Assembly: GCA_964017195.1 (NCBI GenBank)
Contig: OZ024892.1
Location: forward strand, 12,286,071-12,350,070
DNA from: Siderastrea radians
Lineage: Eukaryota > Cnidaria > Anthozoa > Scleractinia > Rhizangiidae
Direction: 5' to 3'
DNA: 64,000 nt
Shown: piece by piece, positions 42,784 through 54,350 of the stretch
Layout of the letters: every line of letters starts with the position of its first letter
Position numbering within the stretch: position 1 is the stretch's first letter
The notes under the pieces: model-generated
Told to the model about the DNA's origin: nothing
Database searches by the model: none
What the model saw: only the letters and a program-made list of their open reading frames with translations
Program-made: the position numbers and the translations under genes

Positions 42784-43018
42784 ATTACTTTTTATAGCCA
42801 CATTACTGTTTTTCGTTGCGTGGCTTCCCCAGGTTTCTGTGGCTTTAGTATTCACATTCTGTGGTAGTTCCAAATGCAACATGACGCCTTCAGCTGTTCT
42901 GCGCATGTCTGTATTTGTGAAGTGGATGCAATTCGTGTTTGCATTCCGAGATTCAAAGATAAGGAAAACCATCTACCGTCTTTTGCAATCAAAACAGACG
43001 TTATATACCCTTCGTTAA
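42784..43018 (+). pseudogene. GPCR pseudogene copy B, 3' half (TM6-TM7)
   Basis: Reads LLFIATLLFFVAWLPQVSVA (TM6), then SSKCNMTPSAVLRMSVFVKW and VFAFRDSKIRKTIYRLLQ to the stop at 43018, matching copy A. The TSSAVNPF segment of TM7 is missing, an in-frame loss of about eight residues. It is the displaced end of the 35839-36475 pseudogene. Confidence 0.8.
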
Positions 43019-43250
43019 CTGCTCAAGTCCTTACTGACGACTGCAACATTTGTGTAATTCGTATAAATGAAGCAAATAGTGCAACACACCGCAGTTGAAA
43101 CCTAAATTGAACTAAAAAGCACTTCAGTGATTGAAGGAAAATTGTCTGATAAAAAAGACACAGCCTTCATTTACACGAGGGGGGAGGGGGGATTTTGGCT
43201 TGCAAGGTTTTAAACCAGTTATCAAGCTAGGTAATATAGTGAGGTTTTTC

Positions 43251-43437
43251 TAGCCCGTATACCAAGCGTTTCCATTGGGTTCCGCATGACTGAAGCATTT
43301 TTCGCTTACTGGCCGCACGAAAATGGGACGCAGGAAAAATTTTTTTTTGTCTTGTCCCAATTTTTGTGCGGCCAAAAAGCAAAAATGCTTCAAACTTGCG
43401 GAAAAACCCAATGGAAATGCCTGTTAAGCAGCCTAAC
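43251..43437. mobile_element. 187-bp hairpin MITE
   Basis: Near-perfect inverted halves: TTTCCATTGGGTT, GAAGCATTTTT and TGGCCGCACGAAAATGGGAC recur in complement. GTTTTTC flanks both sides (43244-43250, 43438-43444). Unit A has the uninterrupted site (GGTTTTTCAAATTCC, about 12505). Confidence 0.75.
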
Positions 43438-44634
43438 GTTTTTCAGGTTCCTTTTGCTAATTACAAATTCCTTCTAGTGAATAACATTAAACAAACCAAG
43501 TACTGATGTCTGGCCAGTCAAAAGCCCCCCCCTCCCCATTCCCCTCCAAAAATAAGCAAACGAATTAAATGATCCGACACGCGAGAAAGCCCGCGTGAGC
43601 CATGTCGCGGAAGTACCGATTATGGCGATTTGTCTCCGGATTGGTTGCAAGAAAATCAGGTTTTCTGATTGGCTGTTCTACGTGACAAAAGATTTTTTGA
43701 CCAATATGAAAATAAACCAAAGTAAACATAAAATTACCAGTCGCTTAACTTATTAGAGAAAAGTGGGTATAACCTTACAAAATTTGCACATTGCAGTTGT
43801 TGCTCATAGTAACCATTTTAGTTCAATAAAAAAAACGTGCAAGAAATTTCAGCGACAATTGCAACCTAATTTCACGATTTTGAAAGAGTGATACTTTTTA
43901 AAATATGACGTCATTTCAGTTATGCAATATTTCTGGAAACTCCTTACCTAAAAATAAGCGACTTATTGGCACCTTAACGTTCTAATAAATGCTTCATTTA
44001 AATAATTTTTTTTGTTTTTGCTTTTTGTTTACCGAACTTTGAGTTCGTCCGAAATTTTAACGTCTAAAATTGTCATTTAAAGTTAAATTATATTCTATCC
44101 AAGATCAGACCCACTGCTAAAGCTAACATTCCAACTGACATTCCTACGGACCCATTCTTACTGACATTCTTGCTTTGATTGATGACAATAAAATTCCCAC
44201 TCAGCAGTGCGTTATCGGAGATGAAAATGATGTAAGCAAATGTCGATAATATGTACACTCAGTATGTTAGAGTGACAGAGTCCAGCTGCTCGAAAGGCTA
44301 CATTGAACAAGCTTTCTGATTCTCTTACTTAAAAGCACTTCCGCTGCTAATTTCATTCTCATCATTTTGCATGAAAGAAAATACAGAAAACCCCGGAGTT
44401 AGGCTTTAAAACTGATTTGACTGTAATCCATGGGTTAGCTTAACTTTGCTTTAGACATCTGCGCTTAGATCTCGTATTTTTGAACGAATTATCTATAGCT
44501 ATAATCATGATATTTGACATATTTAAACAAGTTTAGAACGTATGATGTAACCTACAAAAGCGAGTTACAATCTGAGGGCAACACAATAGTTCACTGGACA
44601 AGCTGCACAGTCTGTAGTGTAAACTGTTTATCAC
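43438..44634. other. 3' flank of gene B, no gene seen
   Basis: Similar to 12700-13626 and 23105-23300 of unit A. It includes the empty TTAA site (44083-44086) that corresponds to the 9.5-kb insertion in unit A. Confidence 0.55.
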
Positions 44635-47600
44635 CTACGCTTTGCCATAACATTTGAGTTTTCCTAAAGTGTGATAACCTTCCTCATTCCAGTCCCCTAT
44701 GTCTCCCAGTCTGATCTGTGACACAGGAAGAGCAGACTTGTCTGTCAGCAGACCGCTGTCCTCGTGCCAACCGCTGCTACTACTTATTGAGCCATGACAG
44801 TTACACTTGTAACCATTTGAACAAGTGTTTGTTACTCCGCATGCGCACATCTTGTTATGGCCTGTAGCTCCACCCCAGTAGTTCATTCGTGTTCCGTCAC
44901 GTGACACCCACCAAGCATGACTGTTTTCAACAAACTCTACGTCATTTTTGCACTCAAACTTGATAAACTGTTCACAGTTCCGTGAGACTCGAGTGAGCGC
45001 TGCTAGTTGAGCGGTGCTTACTCCAGTGTATCTCACATCTTTACTGTAACATCCTGCAGATTCACATCCAGGACTACCAACGTGGGTTCTACTCTCGCTA
45101 TCGTGACTGATAACCGTCACGCCAACTCCACCCTTGTCAAGCATGTCACAATACACACTGAATGGAGACACGCCTCCTTCACCATCAGGGTCAATCATAT
45201 AATTACCTGAGACGCTTCCGCTGCTGCCTGATATTATACTGCTGCAGGACACGGACTTGAACACTACAACAACAGTTGTTGCCTCAATAGAACGCTGAGA
45301 GTTTTTCGCTACGCATATGTAAGACCCGGCATCACTTGTGGCCACGTTCCTTACGAGCAAAGTTCCATTTGGATAAAAAATGTGATTTCGAGGAAGATTT
45401 CCGCCGGCTCTTTTCCAAACAATCTGTATTGAACCTTGAGCTGCACAATTTAAAATCAAATTGCGAGGCTCTAAAACGACTACTTTTAGGGGAGGGGTCA
45501 CAGTAAATTTCAACCTGCCAAGCACCGTTACTTGAGCGACAGCAGAGTCCTGTCCAAGGAGATTCTTTACCAAACATGCGTAAACACCGCCATCTGCCAA
45601 TTTTACTCCTAAAATAATCAACTTTCCATCGACAACTGCCGTCCTCTTTCTTGGCACGTGACTAAATGCTTTTTGCCACGTAATCTTTGGTGTCGGCTGA
45701 CCAGCAGCTTTGCACAGCAGGCTCACGTTTTGTCCTTCTTCAACGATGACAGATGAAGGCTTTTGAGTGATCAATGCGGCAACTGCAATCAAATGGTAAT
45801 AAAAGTTAAGCAGAATTGTCTCCAACTATGATTAGTGAGAAATCCGCAGATTACAAACGGAGGGGGGAGGGGGGGGGAGGTGTTGGTCTGCAGGTGTACA
45901 GTTAAACCCCATTAATGTGGACATCTTGAGTACTCAAAGAAGTGTCTGTATTAACGAGGTGTCCAAATTGAGCTCATAAATGACCTCAATTATCTGAGTT
46001 TTATTGAAAGACTATACAATGGGAAGCTAAGCGAAACTTAAACAGTAACAAAAAAATGAAGCTCAATTGTTTGCAAGTGCGCTATGTGCACTGCAGAACA
46101 AAGGAGCACATTGAAACATAAGGTTGTCTATTGTCATTCATCGAAAATGAAACTACCCGAGTTATAGGTTCGACTTGAACTTGACGACTACTAAGCTTGT
46201 ATGACCAAATCCATACGACTGTACATTTTTCGTTTTTAACTAAAAGTTATTTCTTAACAATATTCTCATTTGAACATTAATATATGAAATGATCATATAT
46301 TTGAACTGCGGATAAAGATAGAATTATCCCGGCCTGAACAATCGACGAAATCGATAACAATCGATGACAATCGATGGCAGTCGATAACAATTAATCGACT
46401 GATATCGGAAATCGATGACTAATCGATGGCCAAAACATTTGTGCGGTTTAATTGCCATCGACTGTTAACGATTGTCATCAATTGTCATCGATTGTCATCA
46501 ACTGGCATTGATTTCCATATTTTTTTGGGAAGTCAGAAAGAAAATGTTTTACAGAAGAAATACGATGAAATGAAATTACATAACAGTTGTTAAAATTGCA
46601 GGGTACGTATCTGGGGTAGAAAAAGAAGTTACCAACGCAATTACGCTACTCCCCCGCTACTCTGAGCTTGGTGCCAGACCTTAAACGGTAAAGCCGCCAG
46701 GAGAGAACATGAGAGGAGAGTGACTCTGCCGTTAGTTTCTATTTAGTAAAATGAAGTAGTTTTAAAGGTGATCAACGCTAAATTCATTTAGTGTTGAAAC
46801 ATTATTAAGGCGTCTGAACACAGTTTGCTCGCGCTCTACGATTTGCACTGCTGACGTGAGTTAGCGCGTGCACTTTCAGAAAAGCAAACATTGAGCCTGT
46901 ACCAGGAGCCATAATCGATTATGGCTCCTGCCTGTACAGCGACCATTTCATTTTGTTCAATGAAGATTGTCCAAGTGTTTTTTCCGTCTTAAGAATCAAA
47001 CAGTTTGTTATGTGTCAGAAACGTTTGTTTTTCAATGTATTAAAGGTAATACTATTGGGAAATACCCTGCCTTTCTGGAATTGTTTGTATGGATCGAGAA
47101 AGATCAAGAATCCCGCCAAATGCAGCGCATGCGCAGTTAACCAGAAAATTGTGACTGCACGATTTAGTGGAAATGCAATAATTTTTACGGAACTGCTCGT
47201 TATGAAATTTGATAGAAGAATAGTTCAGAACACGCTTAACTCGCCTGCAAACAAAAATTGAAATCTGACAGAGGCCATGTTCAGAAAACAAAAGATCTCT
47301 CTGTCAAAATTTCGCGAGACCAGTGTCAATAGGCCAGTATTTTTCTGAGTTTTCTAGAGACAAATGATGACGTCTAGATTTTCTGAAAATAACTCAAACC
47401 CATTATTTAATGCTGGTTTACTACCATGGTAAACGTCCCTAGTCCAATAAAACTTATCAAAATATAATCTTTTTTAGTTGAACTTGTATCTTGCTAATTT
47501 TGGCTGCCCAACTGCCAGTGGTTTGAAAATAACGATGAATAACGCATAGGTTCAGGAAAACTGTGTTCGGCCACCTTAAATAAGTGAGGGAAGTTTTGCT

Positions 47601-50600
47601 GACATTTGCGCTTGTGAACAACAACGGTGCTACTAATTCCCGTTGGAGGTGACCAAGTTGACCACGATCGTGGAACGCATCGATCACTTTCAGCGCATCC
47701 CCGCCATCTCCTCTCTTCTGAGCAACGAATCGCTCGCCAGCTGGTTCAACAGCTAAAGGGCACTCGTAATACCCTTAACTACAACCTGCTGGATAGTCAA
47801 AATAACCTGACACATGTTAACCGAGTTATTTGTGCAAAAGATGGAGCAAAAGTCACCAGACACGTACGCAGCCACGAGCGGAACTAAATAACCGATCGAA
47901 AATTGATCGAAAACAAACAGCTTGACAGCAAATGAGAGTCAATAGTGATCGATGGTCGATGATAATCGATGGCAATCGTTAGCAATTAGAGGACTCCAGC
48001 TTGTGATTATCGATTGGTCATCGATTGGCCGATAGCAATTAACTAATTGTCATCGATTGTTATCGATTGATCGATTAGATTTCCGATGATCGATTGCCAT
48101 CGATTGATCAGGCCGGGAATTATATTCAGGCTTGAACGGGAATCAAACCATGACCTCTGAAATACCGGTGCAGCGCTCTAACCAACTGAGCTATCAAGCC
48201 AACTGGGAGCTGGTCAATTGAGAGTTCGTATTTATCCCGTATATGGAGAATAAATGAACATTTATATATGAAATGATCATTTATTTGAACCGCGAAGCCT
48301 GAATTTTTTCAGGTTTCCTATTTTCAATTGCTTAAGTTGAAACCCCTTCACTGCGATGGTCTGCGTATAATTCAATATTCTCACTTGCAGATCGAGTTAA
48401 CAGTCGACAACATGCCTCTTCTACAAAACTCCTAACGTGATTAAATAGTGACTTAAATTAGTTCTTATTAAAGGTCAATCAGACTTATTTCACCTTGGAC
48501 AGTTAATGTGGCTGATGATGTCTTCACTCCAAGGATATTTTTTGCCTTGCACGTGTACATTCCACCATCTTGTGACGTCACATCTGTGATCATTAGGCCA
48601 CCACGTGACTGCACAATTCGTTTGTCCTCTCGGAGAGAAGAATTTTGTTTCAACCACGTGACCTGAGGTTTTGGGTTTCCTTTAACCTTGCACTGAAACG
48701 AGGCCGCACCAGTTTGGTTTACCACCGTGGACACCGGAGGGGACACAATAGAAGGGGCTGAGATGGATTCACCCGCATCGCCCTTGGGACCTTGAGGGCC
48801 CCGATCGCCTTTAGGTCCCGGTGGTCCCTGATCTCCCTGAACACCCTTAGGCCCCTGTGGTCCGGGAGGCCCGGGTGGACCATGCTTGCCTGGCCTTCCT
48901 CGTCTCCCCCTGATGCTTTTCGGGCAGCGTACAGTGCAGACAAGACTATTGAGAGCAAGTTGAACTTCTTTCTTGATGTCGTCACGACGGATGGTGTCAC
49001 TGGTGTTTGTTTTCTTGTTTACACTCTCCAAGTGGCGTTTATGACGAGTTTGAATTTCTGCAAGTCATGTAAGCATTTTTATTGTCAGCTCGTACTTGAA
49101 ACTTGTAAATTTATGAAAGAGCGTGTTAAACGCTGGAGCCCCTACAGTTTAAGCATTCAAAGAACGCGCCAGAGAGGAAAGTCCATTGTCTATGCCAATA
49201 AAAGTATGCCAATAAAAATTAAACGATTATCAAATTTATATTTCCTGCTACACGACCGAAGAGGACAACACTTCCACTAAAAGACTAGCTTATTATAGTA
49301 GTTGTGGTTGTTTGTAGGTTGGTTCTTCACTAAAAACATCTGTGTGGAGCATGACAACACTTCAGTGAGCCGATTACATCCCAGTACTGAAAAGGCACAA
49401 TTAATCGGTTCAATCCCAGAGTACTTTTCTGTATAAGTTACATAGGTATGTGGGGCCCGATTTCCTTTCTCACTGAGACTATAATTAGTCTATAATCTGA
49501 AAGAGGGTATAGATTACTGCTATTTGGGTTTGCTATGAAGAAAAATTAAAGGATCAGATTTGAAGCTGGTTAGGGAAAATCGCATATTTTGATCAGAAAG
49601 TGGGTTTTGGTCAGAAAATGGGTTCACTTTGATCAGAAAGTGGGTTCCGAAGAAGCGGGCCATACACCCCGACAAAAATTTCAAGAAGAACTGCTCCCCC
49701 CTTGTGTCGACCGAGGTAAAGTCTGATGCTTAAATGCTTATCTAACCCAGGACATCTTCGGAGCTCATGTGCTTAATCCACCGCCAGAAGGTAAATTATT
49801 ATTAGTATTTTTTCATATTCGTTTTCATGGCATGTTATCTTTAAAATCCCATGTTTGGAATTTGAACTCGACAAGAGATGCGGCAAACAACTTCCTTGTA
49901 ACCATATGACAAAATATCGAACTCCTGCAACTCTTTCTTAAAAGAAACAAACAAATTCTCACTAAAATCAAGAGAGGATCGTTTTATCTTCTCTTGTTAA
50001 AATAAAATTGCTACATGTTACTGATATAAAACGCTCCAGTTTTTCACAACAGTCTTTGCACGAATTAGTTAACCGGTAATGTCCCACAGGATAAATAACT
50101 TCTCCTCATACCACTTGCTATATTGTATCCCAGGGTATTCTCCCGCTAATCTGCAAGAGCTTGAAACGTTTTTGTCATTTGGCTTGGAGAGGGGAAATTT
50201 AGGGTTTAGGCGAGGTCTACAACTGCGTAAGGACGGTTGCATATTTTGGTCTGAAAAGGGACAAGGGTTCAAAAAGCGGACCTCATATCCCCGACAAATG
50301 TTTCAAGTTCACTTCTCCCAGATTGCCGGTGTCAGTCAAGGTCAATTCCAGTCGTAATTTTAAATTCTGATGTTTCTGAAATGTTTGTGTTCCGGCCTTC
50401 TTCATAGCTTCCTTCCCTATACGCCACCAGAGGATTAACAAAGGACATTGCTTTTATATTTGTTTCTATTGCACCGCATCCGTTTCACTTTTTACGTCGC
50501 TCACACTTATGTTTGGAATTCTATGAGCTGACCAGAGCTACAGACAAAGAGGAAGTCTTTTCAATTCCCTTACTGCTGAAACAATAAATAAATAACTTCC

Positions 50601-50998
50601 TTTTTATCATTTGACGAAACATTTTTGAAAGCCTAATTGTGTCAATAAAGAAAAGAGCAAATTCTCACTAAATTTCAATTGGTACCGAAGTTATAATTAT
50701 GACAGGCTCGCTGTTTAAAGCGTTTCACGTTCACAAAAGTCCATGCACGAGTCCATACCGAATTCTTTAATGACTACTCACCTTTATCCGAGTCACTGTG
50801 CAACATAGAATCAACCGTTTTTTCATGCATTGAGTTGAGTAGCTGGATTTTTCCTTCTCGTTGTTGATTCAAGACTTGAAGCATTTTTCGATGAGCGTGA
50901 AGTTCGATCTCGACGTGAATTAGTGCCGCGAAGCAAACAGCAAAGCAGAGAGAAAACATCACAGTGTTGGAGATCGGACGCTTCTTTGATCTCTCCAT
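44635..50998 (-). CDS. Gene B: type II membrane collagen-Ig-fibrinogen-related protein (642 aa)
   Basis: Exons 50998-50782, 49057-48494 and 45782-44635 (TAG) join in phase 1, with donors AAAG/GTGAGT and CAAG/GTGAAA. Architecture matches gene A exon by exon: signal anchor (NTVMFSLCFAVCFAALIHV), coiled neck, collagen stretch, Ig1, Ig2, Ig3 and fibrinogen-related domain with [20 protein letters not shown]. The collagen stretch is two triplets shorter (16 instead of 18). The last exon has the same length as in gene A, but residues inside the fibrinogen-related domain differ in loops (SPGCESAGCYSKD; GSISSSSGWHEDSG). All exons are intact. A 1.8-kb transposon and a SINE lie in the second intron. Confidence 0.8.
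45858..45882 (+). repeat. G-rich tract near exon 3 acceptor of gene B
   Basis: Runs of six, nine and two G within 25 bp; on the coding (minus) strand this is C-rich. The matching place in gene A (24993-25004) has GGGGGGAGGGG. It lies about 80 bp upstream of the splice acceptor in both genes. Confidence 0.5.
46328..48117. mobile_element. 1.8-kb TIR element with ATCGAT-rich subterminal repeats
   Basis: Ends CCCGGCCTGA and TCAGGCCGGG, flanked by AATTAT on both sides (46322-46327, 48118-48123). The first and last ~180 bp are packed with AATCGATGGCAATCGAT-type motifs in mixed orientation. The centre includes a 28-bp perfect palindrome (46903-46930). No transposase was recognised, so it is probably non-autonomous. 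Confidence 0.75.
48129..48310 (-). mobile_element. tRNA-derived SINE (head at 48129-48200)
   Basis: On the minus strand 48200-48129 reads like a tRNA: GGCTTGA acceptor arm paired with TCAAGCC, GCTCAGTTGGTTAGAGC (A box and D arm), and GGTTTGATTCC (B box). The anticodon stem and T stem have mismatches and position 33 is C, so it is a SINE head and not a working tRNA. A body motif (ATATATGAAATGATCAT) follows at 48262-48285 and at 46288-46308 across the inserted TIR element. Confidence 0.65.
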
Positions 50999-52535
50999 AT
51001 CACCAGCTTTGGATCCAAAAAACCTAATCAGCGGCTTGAAAGAAACTTTAGTTAGCGTTATAAGCAGTTGCGATCTCTGCCCTGTTCGGTAGAGTTGTGT
51101 TTTGCGGACGTGCCGTGTCCGTTTATCTTCCAGCCACTTCTATCTGACCTCTTCCTCTTTTCAGCACTACTGGATATTTTTCCAAATGTCAGAGGAAGGC
51201 TTACCTTTTCCGTCAGTAGTGTGCCAATTACTTTTGTAACTAATACATGTACCTTTTTAGAGTTCCACAGCTTAACATTTGAAAGAGCAAGGCCTAGGTC
51301 ATTCTATTCCCATGCAGAAACTGTCACATCCTTTCAAACTGTCATAAGGAAAGAAACTTGATTACTCCAGTGACAGTAAAGCAGGTCTGATGATCATAAA
51401 CAAAATTCAATATTGATACGGATTAGTAAAGGGCAGAAAGTTTTTGTCGGGATTCCGGAGATCAATTTTTAAGTCACCTGCTTGCAAACTTCTGCAATGA
51501 TCAACTGTCAACCCTTTATGTTAGTTATGTGGCTGAATTTTCTCCAGGGCCCAAACACGGGTAAGGGCAGGGTAAATATGTTTTATTTAAACGTTTCAGT
51601 TCAAAACGGATAAAAAAATCCTGATTTGAAATTGCAGAGGAAGTATTCCTGAAGAACTTCCATTTGAGTCTTTTAACCTCTCCTGGGGGGAGGGGGTCAG
51701 TAGCCCATAAAGGTTTGTACGGGGAAGGCAGTCACCTCAATGTTAGAGCTTTGAAGGAATCTACAAGACTGAGGCTGAGGTGTTCAGCCTGTCAATTACA
51801 GATCCCAAGGGGTGCCGATGGAGGCATTTGATTGGCTCACTTGCCAGACCAAAAGGGACGTGCTTTCGAACGTGCCTCTCGCATTACTGGCAAAATTGGT
51901 AGCCAATGAACAAGATAAATAATTAGTTTATCCTCGGCGAAATGGGTGGATAATTCTTCGATAATCGCACGAATGGAAACATCGTGTAGTTCACCCCGAA
52001 TTTTTGCAATGACAATTTTCTGAAGACGAAAAAAGTCAAGAGGCGAAATACCAGGCGCTATAAAAGCAAACCGAAACCGATAAATAATTAACAACTCGAT
52101 CCGTATGAATAACGGCTTTTGCAAAAAAAAAAAAAAAAGAACCAGGTGTAAAATAAACCAAATAGCAGACTAACTCTTCACATATTTTTCGGGGAAACTA
52201 TTACTTCTGTTTAATGGTTTATAATAAGATCGAGGCGATGAAAGAAACACAAAGGGTGAGAGTATTATGAACAAAATAAATAATAGAATCCGGCAGCGGA
52301 TTACCAACTGTAACTGCGGCCGCGTTTGAAAAATATCCCAGCAGATTACGTCCTCACAGACTGATATTCCACTTCAAATCTTGAAATAAGCTTGTATAAA
52401 TCTTTGACTTTGGTTTATTAATGGTTTAGCGGTGAGGAAGCTGTTTTGGTAACTCCACAGAATTTGAATTATTATGTGGGTTGATCAGTGTTTATCTCGA
52501 GTTAAGAACCTTAGACTCGGGTATAAATTACAACT
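50999..52535. other. Upstream flank of gene B
   Basis: 51000-51680 is similar to the flank of gene A and probably holds the promoter; no clear TATA box. A 95-codon minus-strand frame at 51837-52124 has no recognised similarity and is not called. Confidence 0.5.
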
Positions 52536-54350
52536 TTTTAGCGTTAAACCATAGGAAGCCCAAGCATAATATTTGAATATCATTAAAAATGGCGTTTCAA
52601 AATATAAGACTTTGTATGGGATTTCGAAGCGAACATTTTGCGCAATACATAACAACGAACTAACTGAATAAAGTTCATGAAATATTACATGGTGTTGTTT
52701 GCTATCCTTACAAAGCATTTTGAGCAATTTTAGGTCCATTTACTTAACTGTGTTAGTACGTGTATAATACATTGACAAGGAAGGAGTCATTTGGCCCGAT
52801 TTAGCCACTATCACCGCTCGACACGTTTCGGAATTCGCTCGAATTTACCCACAAATCTAGTTCAGGCTCCCATTCTGACTCAGCGACTTGTCAAAAGGAA
52901 GACATACAAGTGATTTTCTCAAAACCAATTGCACATACCTCGTGTCCCAAAAGAATTATCCACTGCACAAAATCATAATAGCATCTCAAAATAGGCCGCC
53001 ATGGATGCGTGAGGATCCCGATAGCCCCGTTTGACCGCGGTCGGCACTGGACACCAGTCAAATCATGCCCTTATCGGGAGGGCCACGCTCGTTTTGGTCG
53101 TGTTACAATTGTAGTAACTATGACCCGGTACGGACACAAAATTGTTGCTCCAACGTAGTCTGGTTCGCGCGAGAATGGTGGAATCGCTGCGCGGGACTCC
53201 GTGACCTTATGGAGAGAATTAAGTTATCGAAAGAAATTAAAACGATCTTGGCCGTTAGAAACTGAAAACGAGTCAAGAAAAAGAGAAAGTGAACCGTGTT
53301 TCTCCTTCCTCCTATATTTCTATTCATGCGTGGTAAATTGAACATATTTGCGTTGATGTACAAAACGTTTGTAATACAGGTCAGTCTACTGCGTTAATTT
53401 TAAATACGTACTCTGCGTGAATTGAATGTGTTCAATTTTTTGGAATCGTCGATAGGTTTTATATACCACTGAGGTATATTTTGTCGAACCGAAGTCGGCA
53501 AATTCATTTAAATTCATATCCTCACGCGCGTGAAAATGTTTTATTTTAAAATTGTTATAACTGTATATACAATATCTATTTCTATATTTGCATGAAGCTG
53601 GTCAGGTAACCTACTTATTAAAAAAACAAGAAAATATACACCCTGAAAATGGATATAAAATCAGAAATGGGAATGATTTATTTTTGCTATCCGCTTGCAA
53701 CACGCAGCGATTTTCTCACGCGAACCAGACTGCGTTGGAGCGACAATTTTGTGTCCGTACCGGGTCATAGTTACTACAATTGTAACACGACCAAAACGAG
53801 CGTGGCCCTCCCGATAAGGGCATGATTTGACTGGTGTCCAGTGCCGACCGCGGTCAAACGGGGCTATCGGGATCCTCACGCATCCATGGCGGCCTATTTT
53901 GAGATGCTATTACGATTTTGTGCAGTGGATAATTCTTTTGGGACACGAGGTATGTGCAATTGGTTTTGAGAAAATCACTTGTATGTCTTCCTTTTGACAA
54001 GTCGCTAAGTCAGAATGGGAGCCTGAACTAGATTTGTGGGTAAATTCGAGCGAATTCCGAAACGTGTCGAGCGGTGATAGTGGCTAAATCGGGCCAAATG
54101 ACTCCTTCCTTGTCAATGTATTATACACGTACTAACACAGTTAAGTAAATGGACCTAAAACTGCTCAAAATGCTTTGTAAGGATAGCAAACAACACCATG
54201 TAATGTTTCATGAACTTTATTCAGTTAGTTCGTTGTTATGTATTGCTAAAAATGTTCACTTCGAAATCCCATACAAAGTCTTATATTTTTAAACGCCATT
54301 TTTAATAATATTCAAATATTATGCTTGGGTGTCCTGTGGTTAAACGAGAT
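52536..54350. mobile_element. 1.8-kb foldback element with ~660-bp arms
   Basis: The left arm (about 52536-53202) is an inverted copy of the right arm (about 53697-54350): GGATCCCGATAGCCCCGTTT, GGCACTGGACACCAGTCAAA and CAATTGCACATACCTCGTGT all recur in complement. A ~495-bp unique centre lies between. No coding support. It sits within unit B between the gene B flank and the end of the unit. Confidence 0.75.

Noticed and set aside
47627..47887. 86-codon frame in the 1.8-kb TIR element as a transposase remnant
   Set aside because: No DDE, zinc-finger or other transposase motif could be recognised.
48129..48200. Functional tRNA gene
   Set aside because: Stem mismatches, C at position 33 and an attached SINE body argue for a SINE head.
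52485..52739. 84-codon minus-strand frame
   Set aside because: It lies in the foldback arm and is mirrored at the other arm; no motif.
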